Positions 52,325 through 63,780 of a stretch of 64,000 bases of DNA are shown one piece after another. Both the position numbers and the translations under genes were made by a program. Within the stretch, counting starts at the first letter, position 1; each line of letters begins with the position of its first letter. Below the pieces are notes generated by a model. It had not been told where the DNA came from. It searched no databases and saw only the letters and a list, made by a program, of their open reading frames with translations. This DNA comes from Gossypium raimondii (taxonomy: Eukaryota > Streptophyta > Magnoliopsida > Malvales > Malvaceae), in assembly GCF_025698545.1 (NCBI RefSeq), contig NC_068569.1:3100001-3164000 (forward strand), in the 5' to 3' direction.

Positions 52325-52590
52325 TAGGGTGATGGGATGCTAATAGCCCAGGGTGGCAGGAAAATCGTACTTGAGATTGATAATAAATTAATGCTTCATA
52401 TGCTGAATGGAGCAAAGGAAGACGCCAGTAATTTTTCTTTGGCCAAAAGCATACACGAGTTAAAATCAAACACATCTACAGGGAGGCAGATTTAGTGGCC
52501 GATTACATGGCTAGTTGGCCCAACAATGCACTAGGGGTCAAACACACATTACTTGCCGGTCGTATGGAAATTACATATGGGAGATAATGT
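52325..52590 (+). pseudogene. RNase H-like domain relic, probably from a LINE
   Basis: One frame reads GMLIAQGGRKIVLEIDNKLML (split here as GMLIA and RKIVLEIDNK). After a frameshift near 52450-52458, another frame reads VKIKHIYREADLVADYMAS and then ends with a stop at 52586. Acidic IDNK and the HIYREADLVADYMA block are the two best-known motifs of the plant non-LTR-retroelement RNase H (RVT_3) domain. The N-terminal part and any reverse transcriptase are not recognisable upstream. Confidence 0.6.
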
Positions 52591-52599
52591 TGTCTTTAC

Positions 52600-54977
52600 T
52601 CTTTAGTTTGATGTAATACAAGGCTTTGCCTTCTTTTCTACCCCAACAAAATGCATGCGCAATCATCTCTCTTCTTTTTCTAAAACAAACTCTCTGATTT
52701 GTCTCTAAAAGTAATCAAGCTCTAAATCTAGTTTGCTAGGTGGCTTGCCGTTACACTTTCCTCTCCTCTCTTCCTTTCCTTTTTCTTTGTCCCTTTGTTT
52801 CTATCCTTTATGAAAAGTTAAGCCTTGAACTGTGGTTCAGTTATCTACTGGCCCAAGGATGGATCCATTGATGGGATGCTACTATCCATTGATGGTTAGT
52901 AGCTCTTTTCTCCTCTTTTGCAATAGAGTTTTTATTTATTTATTTATCGAGGAGGATGAGATTGTTGTGAAACTACATGACTAATTAGTTTGGTCGATGT
53001 TATCTTTTTCTTTTCTCTCCTTTCTTTGTACTTTTTTTCATCCTATTTTCTTAAACTTTTCCCTGTTTTCTATTTTCGGTGTAATTTCTTGTATTTGTTC
53101 TTTTTATTTGTTTCTGTTTTATTTTGTCACTAAATTTGACTCTTTCGTTGCGACAATAGGGATATAGTTGATCCACGGATTCAACGCTCTCACACGCGAG
53201 TTTTTTGCATGTACCTGTCTGTAAGTCTTGTTTCCAAACATTTGTTGTTGATTTGGTTTGAGTTCTGAGTTGGGTTTTACGTGATCTTGAGCTCTATGTT
53301 TGGGGTTCTTTTGGTCCCCATTTTTGATCGCCTTCAGGCAATGTACGTAATAGCTATATACTAGTAGTATTGGCCACCTTTTTACAAGGAAGGATGTTTA
53401 TGTTAAAAAAAATTAAGAGAAATGATTTTCATAAGCAACAAAGCCTATAATCACTCACTTTTTCCAAAACTAAGTTGAATGTGAGATTCTAACATGTGAG
53501 AGCTTATTATATAGACAGAAAAAATAAATAAAGAGACGCAAAATAGTAAGGAAAAACATTGAACAAAAAAATTTATAACATACTTCATTTTCATGTCCTT
53601 GAAGTCTATACTTCTTCAGTTTTTGTAATAACTTTCTTCGTGTAGCCTTGCTGAACAACTGGAAATCCGTATCAGCATTAGCCATGCACACATACTTGGC
53701 TTTTGATGCTGTTAGATATATCGTATTGATAAATTAAAGGTATTGTTATCTTTGAATGATGCTAAAAGATCAACACATTCTCAAGATTTTGTCCACTGAC
53801 TCTGAAAAAAACTTAAAAGGCACCTCTTGCACCAATGAAGAAATCGAACGTGGTGGAAACTCATGACTGCTAAAGCTGGTTTAATCCAAATGGCACCTTC
53901 ATTGCCCATGAGTCATTTATTGAGGTCATGTGTCCAAATCATACATGCGCTAGTTTTTTAGCAGCCATGTTACCATGCACTCTTACTTTTTAGTGGTCAT
54001 AGTTTCTAGTTTCTACTCTTTGACCACTTCAGACAAATTCTCAAACTTTATTCAAAGTCTATTAACATGATACTCTAAAATAACCGTATGCAAAATTTAT
54101 TTTAGATGATGCATTCAAGCTAAATAAATTCAATGTCTCATGTATCTCTTTATCTGTAAAAGTTCAATAATTATTGTTTGGGATCTAATTATAAATTTTA
54201 AAAATTTCAAACATCTAACAGAACATTTAAAAGTTTTGCTAATGTGAGAGAAACGTGTATATAAAATTAAGTGAGAAATTCAATTTTTAAAAAAAATAAA
54301 TATAACTTATCTATTTTTATTTGAAAATTTTATAAAAAAATTTTATTATTATATTAAAAAAACAATCCAGAGGGATGCATATTTCTCTCAAGAAAAGATC
54401 CACTTTGATTTAAAAAAAAAAAAACTATCCAGCCATTTATAAATAATGGTGGGGAAGTTGTAGTTAGAATCCACAAAGGAAAATAGCTTTGCTCTAATTT
54501 TAGTTCCTTTAACATCGTCTGAACTGATCCATCCAACCATTCCAAGGAAGAGCTGAAGTTGAAATATCATGCTTTTTGACTAGATCGGCTGATGGCCAAA
54601 TGCTCTAATTATAGTAAAAAATAAAACAAACAATAAAAACTGCTGATAAACTCAAATGGCAGCCATTTTTTTCTTTTTCCTTTCGTTTTACAATACAGTT
54701 GTTGAAGGAACGGGCCAGGTCAAATTGCCTAAAACAAGGCAATGGCGGAAATAGATTCTTAAAAGTTCATTTCATGACCAAATATCGCATTGCATTGCGT
54801 CTAAACACCGGCAGAAATAAACCCCTCGACTAGGCTTTTTCTCCCTTCCCATCTTTCTTTCTTTCGTCTTACAAATAAAATATTATAAAAAAAAAATTGT
54901 ATATCGGGAGGTGGAGGGGCGCGTTTGTGACGGTGGTCGTGCCGGTGACAAAAGTTCTGGATTTGTTCCCTTGAGAT
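52600..54977. other. Intergenic, including promoter of the USP kinase
   Basis: No convincing gene. The minus-strand open frame near 53580-53691 contains QLFSKATRRKLLQKLKKYRL, which I do not recognise. About 54700-54977 is probably the promoter and leader of the next gene. Confidence 0.45.
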
Positions 54978-57911
54978 ATGGCTCCTCCTTTCTCATCTGA
55001 TGATAATATACCGACCAACACCACTGCGGTGGCCATCGACAAAGATAAAAACAGCCCACATGCTGTACGTTGGGCTATTGACCATCTCGTGGTCTCCAAT
55101 CCCTACATCATCTTGATCCATGTTAGGCATAGAAACCGTAGGTACCCTCTCTCTTTTCTCGTAGTAGTATTATTGTTATTATCTTCGTTGCCTTGTGACG
55201 CAAGAAAAGAGTTAATGAAACTATTGATCTTAAACCTTCCTTTTTCTGGTATATTTTTGTTCTGAAATCCAACATGCAGTGGGCGAAAGCGAATCTGATT
55301 ACGACATAAACCAGCTTTTCATTCCTTTTCGCGGCTACTGTGCACGCAAAGCGGTAAACAATCATCATGCAGAACAGTATTATAATTGTTTGTAATCAAA
55401 TTTCAAGCTGATATCCAATTTTTCATTGTCAAGTTCAGATTCAATTGAAGGAGGTTGTCCTGGATGATGCTGATATCTGTAAAGCACTTATGGACTATGT
55501 GAACAAAAACTTGATTAACAACCTAGTTATTGGCGGAGCAACAAGGAATGGTTTATCAAGGTTAAGCAATATAAATCTTCTTTCCTTCTTTATTCAAGCT
55601 CGAATTTATTTCTTTTCATCATTTTCTAACGATCAAAGGGGTTCAGTTATTTGACGTATAGGAAATGCAAGAATGACATTTCGGCAAGCTTGATCAAAAG
55701 TGCACCGGATTTTTGTTCTGTGTATGTGATTTCCAAAGGTAAGATACTGACAATGCGTACGGCACAGCGACCTATATCGAACACTGCTACCCCACCAAAG
55801 GCACCAAGCGGAATGCCACCGCCAATTCCGTCGGATCAATTTGAAGACGATGGAAGCAGGTGAAGGAAATTTGGTTTTACATTGTTGTTTATTGATTGGA
55901 TATTGGTCCGTTGTTGACATTGTATCTAAAACAGAGCATATTATGCGCGGGGAGGGTCGAGAAATGCAGGAGCGGATAGAATGTCAGTGGATAATACCCC
56001 GAAAGCCCCTATGCGTGACCGTGACAGGCAAAGAAGCTCGCCAGGAAATCTGTCATTTGACATTGATTCAGCTATGCGAGCGGCACAGCCTTCATCTAGC
56101 CAAGATTCTTTGTCTAGTGACTCGAGTTTTCCAAACAAACGCTCCCATGGATCTATCGATTTTTCAGACCAAAATTTAGATTTTTCTGTGATTTCCGGTC
56201 CCTCTACGGGGCAACTCCCGCAAAGCTCTGTAAGAAGAATTGACAGATAGTGAAATTTTATTCTATTTTACAGTAAAGCATTGGCTGTTTAATGGAAGAA
56301 TTGCTAACATTCATGGCCGTGAATTGCAGCGAGACATAGAAGCTGAAATGAGAAGGTTGAAGCTTGAACTTAAGCAAACCATGGATATGTACAGCACAGC
56401 TTGCAAAGAAGCTCTTACAGCCAAGCAAAAGGTAATCTTATACCAATATAGTCTCAACTCTTAAATTTCTATCAATTAAAGCAACAAGATAATACCAAGT
56501 GTCAATAACACTAATTTGAGAACATAATTAATGGACTTTTTCGAGTCCAGGCTAATGAGCTTCATCAGTGGAAGATGGAGGAGGCTCGTAAGTTTGAGGA
56601 AGCAAGGCTAGCTGGAGAGGCAGCTCTTGCCATGGCAGAGAAGGAGAAGGCTAAGTGCAAAGCTGCCATTGAAGCAGCTGAGGCAGCTAAGAGGCTAGCA
56701 GAGATGGAAGCACATAGAAGAAGACAAGCAGAGCTTAAAGCCAAGAAGGAGGCTGACGAGAAGAATCGAGCTTTGAATGCTTTGGCTCATAATGATGTTC
56801 GGTATAGAAAATATACCATTGAAGAAATAGAAGAAGCTACTGAAAACTTCGAAGCACATAATAAGATCGGAGAAGGAGGCTATGGACCTGTTTATAAAGG
56901 CAAACTTGATCACACTCCGGTTGCCATCAAAGTTTTAAGACCTGATGCTGCTCAAGGAAAGAAACAGTTCCAGCAAGAGGTTAGCTGTCAATGTTGGGAT
57001 ATCAAACAAAGATTATCATGTTCTTAAGATCATTTAATTTCAGTTGGAAAAGACCAAACAGGATGTTGGCATGGTTATCTTAAGCTAATACTTTGTTACC
57101 TGTACAGGTTGAGGTTCTTAGCTGCATGAGACATCCAAACATGGTCCTTCTCCTTGGTGCCTGCCCTGAGTATGGATGCCTGGTATATGAATACATGTTC
57201 AATGGCAGTTTAGAGGATAGGCTGTTCCGAAGGGGCAATACTCCTCCACTTTCATGGAGGAGACGATTTACAATAGCTGCTGAAATCGCAACTGCCCTTT
57301 TATTCCTTCACCAAGCAAAGCCAGAACCACTAGTGCATCGGGACCTTAAGCCGGCTAACATTCTCTTAGACCGAAATTATGTGAGCAAAATAAGCGATGT
57401 CGGCCTAGCACGGCTAGTTCCACCTTCTGTAGCTGACAGTGTGACACAATATCACATGACTTCAGCTGCAGGGACATTCTGTTACATAGATCCGGAATAT
57501 CAACAAACAGGCATGCTAACAACTAAATCAGACATATATTCCCTTGGAATAATGCTGCTTCAGATTATTACAGCCAAGCCTCCAATGGGTATTGCTCACC
57601 ATGTTGGAAGGGCCATTGAGAAAGGAACTTTCGCCGATATGCTTGATCCAGCGGTACCAAATTGGCCAGTTGAAGAGGCTTTATCATTTGCTCAATTAGC
57701 ACTCAAGTGTGTGGAGCTGAGAAAGAGGGACAGACCAGATCTTGGCACTATCATAGTGCCGGAACTTAACCGATTAAGAGACTTGGGAAGTAGCTCTGAC
57801 TCGCATAGCCATGGATGCCAGGGTAACAGCGGTGGTTATAGCAGTGATGGTAACACCGGTGCTAATGGTCGCAGTTCGAGGTCGATGCTGTCAGCAGATA
57901 GTCAGGTTTGA
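54978..57911 (+). CDS. Universal-stress-protein domain receptor-like cytoplasmic kinase
   Basis: Eight exons: 54978-55137, 55280-55353, 55439-55560, 55662-55859, 55935-56229, 56330-56431, 56551-56979, 57108-57911. They total 2184 nt, 727 residues. Residues 1-160 are a USP (adenine-nucleotide alpha-hydrolase-like) domain starting VAIDKDKNSPHAVRWA. A Ser/Pro-rich linker is followed by a long Ala/Glu/Lys coiled coil (about residues 320-420). The kinase domain has IGEGGYGPVYKG, PVAIKVLRPDAA, HRDLKPANILLD, YIDPEYQQTG and SDIYSLGIML. The metal-binding motif is DVG (KISDVGLAR) instead of DFG, as is normal in this family. The C-terminus is Ser/Gly-rich. It resembles AT5G12000 and the PUB51/52 group but has no U-box, so it should not be a ubiquitin ligase. 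Substrates are unknown. Confidence 0.95.
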
Positions 57912-59209
57912 GACTTATCTATCATTCACATTAAATTAGATGCATTGCTTGAAAAGTTTATGTATTTCAAATCATAGCCAAATAAACAGAAGAAACAGGA
58001 ATAGTTACAAGAACGTCTTCAGACAAGTGACTATTACTCAAAACCTGGTTTACTTACATAGTTTTGTTGTGTAATGGCTAGGAATCATTGACTAAGACTG
58101 CAAATTCTGACCCTTAAGAAACGGCAAACTGTAATGAAGATGGCACTAACTGAAGTTCCAACATAGATTGAAGGACTGAGAGAAAGAAACTGCTTGCATC
58201 TAAAGAGAAACAAGATGAAGAGGGATGGATGGATGCTGGATTATACAATATAACATAGGAATGTGTATATTTACAGGATCATTTTAGTACTTACAAAAAG
58301 CTGCTTTCGGAAATTAAGCCTTATTAAAATTACTTCATGTCTGTGCTTGCAGAACAATTAGCAGCTTTTTTTTTTTTTTTTAATTTATCTTTAAGAATTG
58401 AAAACTTACTTCCCGTCTTATATTTAGATGTATAATATATGAAAGTCGTTCATTAGTATCACAAATCATAATGATACACACTGAATCATCTAATAACACA
58501 GGTATTTTTTTCTTGTTCTGGATGAACATGGCCTGACAATTAGTTCCAAGCTGGCCTATAACAATTAGTTCCAACTCATACAAAATGCTGCTACAAGCAA
58601 AGAATTCCCTAGAAAGCTGCAATGAGGAAAAGGAGAATCAGGAGAGCCCTCTTATGAAAGAAAAGCACAAACAATGAATAAAGTTTTAAGGGTGACATAT
58701 TAAGCAAAGTTGAACTTATGATAAGAAAAAAGGTATAGAATGGTATTACCAACCAAGTTCAGCTTTGGATTCCCCCCTGCCATGAAAGCGAAAGCTTCAA
58801 AAGCCAAGCAGATTAGCACTAATGTATTTTTAACCATCTCATTCGATGTCTACTTTTTTTCAGTAGTATGATGTAATGCAATTATATTTGAAGGGTTACC
58901 AATTTCAAGCTATTTAGTAATCAATGCTACCTAGTGTTATTATGTGTCCAAAATATTGGCCATTTCGTTGTTTAATCCGATCGATTTAACAATTGAAAAA
59001 AAAAAAAAGTTGTGGAAGTAAATCTTTCACTTTACAGCAAAGCATCATAAACCATCATTAAGGAAGAATCTAAACCAGACTTTTAGAAGAGCCATACACA
59101 CGCTTGTATAAAGGTGCGTAGTTTTCATTTGGCATTTGTGTCGATAAAGCTTCAGAACATATAGCCATAACTGGTTTCTTTCAACTTATGTTACAAGAAA
59201 ACTAAAGAA
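57912..59209. other. Spacer between USP kinase and proline-rich gene
   Basis: Probable 3' UTR, then AT-rich spacer and the proline-rich gene's promoter. A poly-T run is at about 58366-58380. No gene seen. Confidence 0.5.
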
Positions 59210-59779
59210 ATGGTGATGGGTCGAGTTTTCCAAGGAAGCAAATGGCTGAAAATAGGGATCATGGGCATGATCATGCTGGCTAGAGTAACATCCGAGCATG
59301 AAATGGGGACACCATCAGACGGGTCACTATGCATCAGCGAATGCACAACATGTCCAGTCATTTGTTCACCGCCACCTCCGTCGCAGCTGAAGTCGTTTTC
59401 ACCACCGTCACCATCAGTTCACGACTCACCACCTGAACCTGATTACATCCCACCACAATTACCTGACTCTCAATGCTCACCACCACCATTAGAATCGGTA
59501 TCACTTCCATCTCCATCTCCACCTCCACCTCCACCACGGCCACCCTCACCCCCGCCACCACCAGCACCTTCATCGTATTCCTCAAAGGCTAGTCCACCAC
59601 CACCTCGTTTTGAGTACTTCTACAACGCACCTAATGGTCAAGGGCCACCTGCAATAGTAGGACCAATCCAGTATCCCTATCCTTACTACTATGTATCAAA
59701 GGCTTCCCCTCTTTCTTTTCAGGCATCCTTGTCACTTGTAATGCTGTTTTGTTTCACTGTTTTGTTATTGCGTTGTTGA
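59210..59779 (+). CDS. Proline-rich secreted protein with GPI-anchor-like C-terminus
   Basis: A single exon of 189 residues. A hydrophobic N-terminal segment (WLKIGIMGMIMLARV) looks like a signal peptide, followed by a small Cys cluster (CISECTTCPVIC). The middle (about residues 53-130) is built of SPPPP, PPPPPP and PSPPPPPAP runs like extensins and other hydroxyproline-rich cell-wall proteins. A Tyr-rich patch (YPYPYYYVS) comes next. The last 20 residues are hydrophobic (SLSLVMLFCFTVLLL) after a small-residue spacer, as expected for GPI attachment. It matches the proline-rich gene AT5G11990 in position between the USP kinase and COG8. Function in the wall is inferred from composition only. 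Confidence 0.85.
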   Translation: MVMGRVFQGSKWLKIGIMGMIMLARVTSEHEMGTPSDGSLCISECTTCPVICSPPPPSQLKSFSPPSPSVHDSPPEPDYIPPQLPDSQCSPPPLESVSLPSPSPPPPPPRPPSPPPPPAPSSYSSKASPPPPRFEYFYNAPNGQGPPAIVGPIQYPYPYYYVSKASPLSFQASLSLVMLFCFTVLLLRC

Positions 59780-60603
59780 AGGGTTGACGTTTATATGTTC
59801 TTTTATGGGGAGTAATGGTATCTCACAGGTAAATGTAGAGAAATCAGGAAGCCATTTGGCCTGTTCATTTTTTATGCTCGTTTATCATTCTATTTCTGGG
59901 GATGTTTAGACATAAATTAATTATAATATATCAGGTTTTTGTTATTCCTCATTTGTTTGGAACTTGTGCAAGTGTTCTTAATCTGTTCATCTATCATAAA
60001 TTTAAAACTTAGCAACAATAATCACAATTCCTAAAAATTAGTTTTCATGATTATAAAGCATAAAGAATACCTATTAAGCTAATTAAAACATTTCATCATA
60101 ATTTACATAAAATGAATTAATGTATATACATTGACGGTAGAATTTTAAGATGATTAAAAATAAATGATATATTTCATTTTTAATCCCTTAATTTGTAAAA
60201 TTAAATAACTCAATCTATACTTTAATTCTGCATTTTCTAAGTTCAAAAAACAAACAAATAAACTCCAAATTACAGTCTGATGTTCATCTTCGTAAGACTA
60301 GTTTAGGTTGGAATCAGTAAAAATAAAAAAATAATTATAATAATACATTAACACAGCGTTTTGTAAGTTAAAAAAAAGGGGTCTAAATCGGGTACCCGCC
60401 AGAATGCTGACATGGCCTGATATGATCAAGCTAACCGCTAACTCCTCGGAAGTCGGAGACTCACTACCAAAAAGTCATCCGGATCCAGAAATGTTCTAAC
60501 TGGAAAAGAAGCTGTAGCAAACTAAAGTTGTACCGACTTTTTTTTTTTTCAATCTCCTTTAAACCAAATTCCGGATCTGTTCCAGGATCCAGCAAACCAT
60601 AAT
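59780..60603. other. Spacer before the COG8-like locus
   Basis: AT-rich; no gene seen. The last 150 bases have the look of a 5' leader. Confidence 0.5.
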
Positions 60604-61685
60604 TTGGCAATGGTAATGGAGCTACAGAATGGAGACATCGCCGTTTCCCTATCAGCGTCAGTGGCCTCCGCCATGGCCAGTCTCCTCCCTCTCGCTTCCG
60701 TTTCTCAACAGCCTTACGTCTCCGAGCTCCTCTCCTTCACTCTCGATCGCCTCCATAAGGACATAAGGTCTCTCTTCCTTTTTTCCTATTGTCTTTCTTG
60801 TTTTCTTCTTTTCTTTGTATAAGTTGTTTGATACTGAATTAAGTTTATTGTTCCTGAATGAGAAAGGAACCGGAGCTTCTTCGAGTTGACACGGAGAGGA
60901 TTCAGAGGCAAATGCTAGAAGTGGCGGTTGGTAATTATCGCGCTTTCATCTCTGCTGCGGATGCGTTGGTTGCGATCAAAGAGGAAGTACCTTCTATCAA
61001 TAAGCATCTTGAATCGATGGTAATGACCCTACTTTTTCAATTCATTTGAGCTATGGTGTTATGTAACTGAATAATAGTGGTACAGGCCACCTAGTGAATC
61101 TCAATTATACCGGTTACCTTTGCTAATTAATATGAGTAAGAGCAAAAAACTTGAAAAATAGCTTCAATTATCTTGTGTTAGAAAGTATCTTTGGATAAAG
61201 CATGAGGGCATACACTGTGTTTTTTTTTTTTGGTTTTCCTAATGTGTTTGCTTCTCTTTCTCTGTCCCCATATTTATAATGGTGAAAGAAGGCAGAACTT
61301 GTACATCGGGTAAAGTTACTCTACTTAAGAGGAGGAATCAATCACAATATCTCATGGCTTTTCAGATAACTGTGATCCCAAACCTGACATCCGGTTGCAC
61401 AGAGTTTGTTGAATCTGCAGAACATATCTTGGAGAAGAGGAAGATGAATCAGACTCTGCTAGCAAATCATAGTACTTTGCTCGACTTGCTTGAGATTCCT
61501 CAGCTTATGGACACTTATGTGCTTGAATAAATTGTAAATGTTATTGAGACATTAATTGCTTCGAATGCACATTCTAGGATGCATAATTAAATTCAAAATT
61601 TCTGCAGATGTGTACGAAATGGCAATTATGATGAAGCTCTGGACTTGGAAGCATTTGTTTGCAAGCTCTCAACCTTGCACCCTAA

Positions 61686-61831
61686 GGGTGGGTTTGGATG
61701 GGCGCGGTGCGGTGCGTTTAGCTTACTTTTTGTCTCACGCTACAGCATCGCTACAGTATCTAATCTCACCGCCTCCGTTGTTTTTACACTAACCGTTAAT
61801 AGGTAAACGCACCGCCCATCCAAACTCACCC
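61686..61831. mobile_element. Tourist-like (PIF/Harbinger) MITE, 146 bp
   Basis: Ends GGGTGGGTTTGGATGGGCG and CGCCCATCCAAACTCACCC are inverted repeats with one difference. TAA flanks both sides (61683-61685 and 61832-61834). It is a sibling of the element at 3804-3952. It is inserted exactly at the exon-intron edge of the COG8 block that ends LSTLHPK. Confidence 0.92.
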
Positions 61832-62371
61832 TAAGTGAGTTAACTCCTATTATTTCCTTGTCAACTTTAGAAGACAATTGAGCGAGCTTTGCTTTTCCCT
61901 TCTTAAGAAGATTACCTGTTATTCAAGCAGTGGCTGTAGAAGTTAGGCAGACAACCCCATCGCTGCTCTCTCAGCTTCTCCAGAAGCTTCGCTCTAATAT
62001 TCAGGTATTTATTTGCAAGCAATGAGTGAAATTTTATTTTACTTGGAATTTAGTGAAGTACATGGTCCATGTATTGCAGTTACTGGAATGTCTTCTAATT
62101 ATTGGATATTTACGCCGAATAGGAGTGTTTGGCGAGTATGAAATGCGATTGCAGGTAACTTTTTGCACAGCTACTTCATCAATTTCCATCTCCGTTCCCT
62201 TATTTCTTTTTGGTCTTCATCATGTGTTGAAGTAATTGAGGGAGCAAATATAAAATAACAAATAATAAAAGGGAGGGACTGAATAAAAAGAAAATAAAAC
62301 AAACTTGGATACATAGAAAATAACACCAAAACTTAAGAAACCATTTACTTCCACTTTTATTTTCCTTTTAA

Positions 62372-63114
62372 CTCGTGGATATAAATGAAGAAATTCATGG
62401 CCCATTTATAAGCTTCCTAAGCCGGTTTAGACTAGATATACATACGTGTAATATTATTTTAATTTATGGATAAGATTATATGATGATAAGTTCAAAAGTT
62501 CTCTAAAACAATGAAAAAGATTGCAAAAGAAAAGAATCGGTGACTTCAACACTTTCTCTCATCAAACTTTTCTAACTCATTATTGTTTTTATGTCATCTT
62601 AGGATCAACAATTTAATTAGAAGAATCCAATCTTTCATATACGAAATTAAAATAAAATATATTCGTATAAAAATTAAATTATCGATAATGTATCTCCATA
62701 TGTTTCATTCATGAGTGAAAATCAAAATTTTCATTAATTAAATTAGTGCTTAATTGTTGCAATTCAATTGAAATAGCATAAAAAAATTATAGTAAAAAAG
62801 AAAAGTCGATGAGGGAAGTGTTGAAGTCACCGACTTCTCTCTTTCCCGATCTTTCTTACCGTTTTCAGAGAACTCTTATCATCTAAGCTTATCCATAGAT
62901 AAACTTATCCATAGATTAAAATGACATACTAACTCACGCATATAAATGAAGAAATTCATAGCCAACTTATAGGTTTCCTATACAGTTTAGATTAAATATA
63001 CATGCATATAATAATTATAGATAAGTTTATCTATGAATAAGCTTAAATGATGACGAGTTTAAGAGTTCTCTAGAAAACAGTAAGAAAGATCGAGAAAGAG
63101 AAGTCGGTGACTTC
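62372..63114. repeat. Three copies of a 90-bp module arranged + - + in a COG8 intron
   Basis: A module ending GTCGGTGACTTCA-type sequence occurs at about 62465-62570 (+), 62811-62905 (-) and 63028-63114 (+). The last two face each other as a hairpin (GAAGTCACCGACTTCTCTC against AGAGAAGTCGGTGACTTCA). A longer direct repeat joins 62376-62570 and 62937-63114 (both with ATAAATGAAGAAATTCATRG). It looks like one or two TIR elements of one family, nested or partly deleted. The superfamily is not clear. Confidence 0.7.
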
Positions 63115-63780
63115 ATGTGTGCCCTTCTGACAGCATTACTTAATGTTTCAGTTTTTGAGATGCCGAGAGACGTGGCTCACTAGGATTCTTGCGGATGTGG
63201 ACCAGAAAATGCTTATGAGTATTTAAAAGGGATGATAAGCTGTCATAGGATGCATCTTTTTGATGTTGTTAACCAATATCGAGCAATTTTTTCTGATGAT
63301 GCATCTGGAAGTGAAGAGAACTATGACGGTGGGCTTCTTTTTAGTTGAGCCATGCATCAGATTAGTTCAGACCTTAAAACTCTTTCATGCTCCCAAAGAT
63401 AACAGAGGGTGAATCACTGTCAAGTATTCTGGATCAGTGTATGGTGAGAAAAATTTTCGTTTCTAACAAGATCATAGTCAATATCAGCTTGTATCAAAAG
63501 ATTTCACTTTTTGAGCGAACTTGAAAGGTAATCTGGTTTCAGATTTGCAGTAATGCTACTCTAACACCACTTCATTTTAGAATGGGGTTAATTGTGCAAA
63601 AGAAACGCTGCTCCTAGGTGGCTGATTCATACCTCATGTGAAACAAGTAACTTTGTTGCTTCCAAATTTGGTAATAGTCTGTTTTGTTCTTTGTTGTTGA
63701 CACTTGACAGTATTGTGCAATAGGACTAGGTTGGGTTGGGCTGGATTTTCGAGGTTTGCTTCCATCTCTTTTTGAAGAGT

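Larger units (their letters stand above)
60604..63780 (+). pseudogene. COG8: COG8 (conserved oligomeric Golgi complex subunit 8), decaying copy
   Basis: Exon-like blocks in order encode [20 protein letters not shown] (60604-60760), [19 protein letters not shown] (60867-61020), [20 protein letters not shown] (61366-61520), [20 protein letters not shown] (61610-61685), [13 protein letters not shown] (61911-62004), [20 protein letters not shown] (62081-62155), then 63153-63444 and 63711-63780 (GLGWVGLDFRGLLPSLFEE). COG8 tethers vesicles in retrograde Golgi traffic. Breaks: the first donor reads AAG-GA and the third ACT-TATG, where GT is expected. A one-base loss after GACCAG near 63213 shifts the frame, a Trp codon in the FSWAMHQ block is TGA near 63347, and another single-base loss lies near 63386. 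A MITE sits at one exon edge and an element array fills one intron. The C-terminal half is beyond the window or lost. Confidence 0.85.

Noticed and set aside
53580-53691. Basic minus-strand frame containing KLLQKLKKYRLQG
   Set aside because: It faintly resembles part of a GARP/ARR helix, but the rest does not fit and it is too short.
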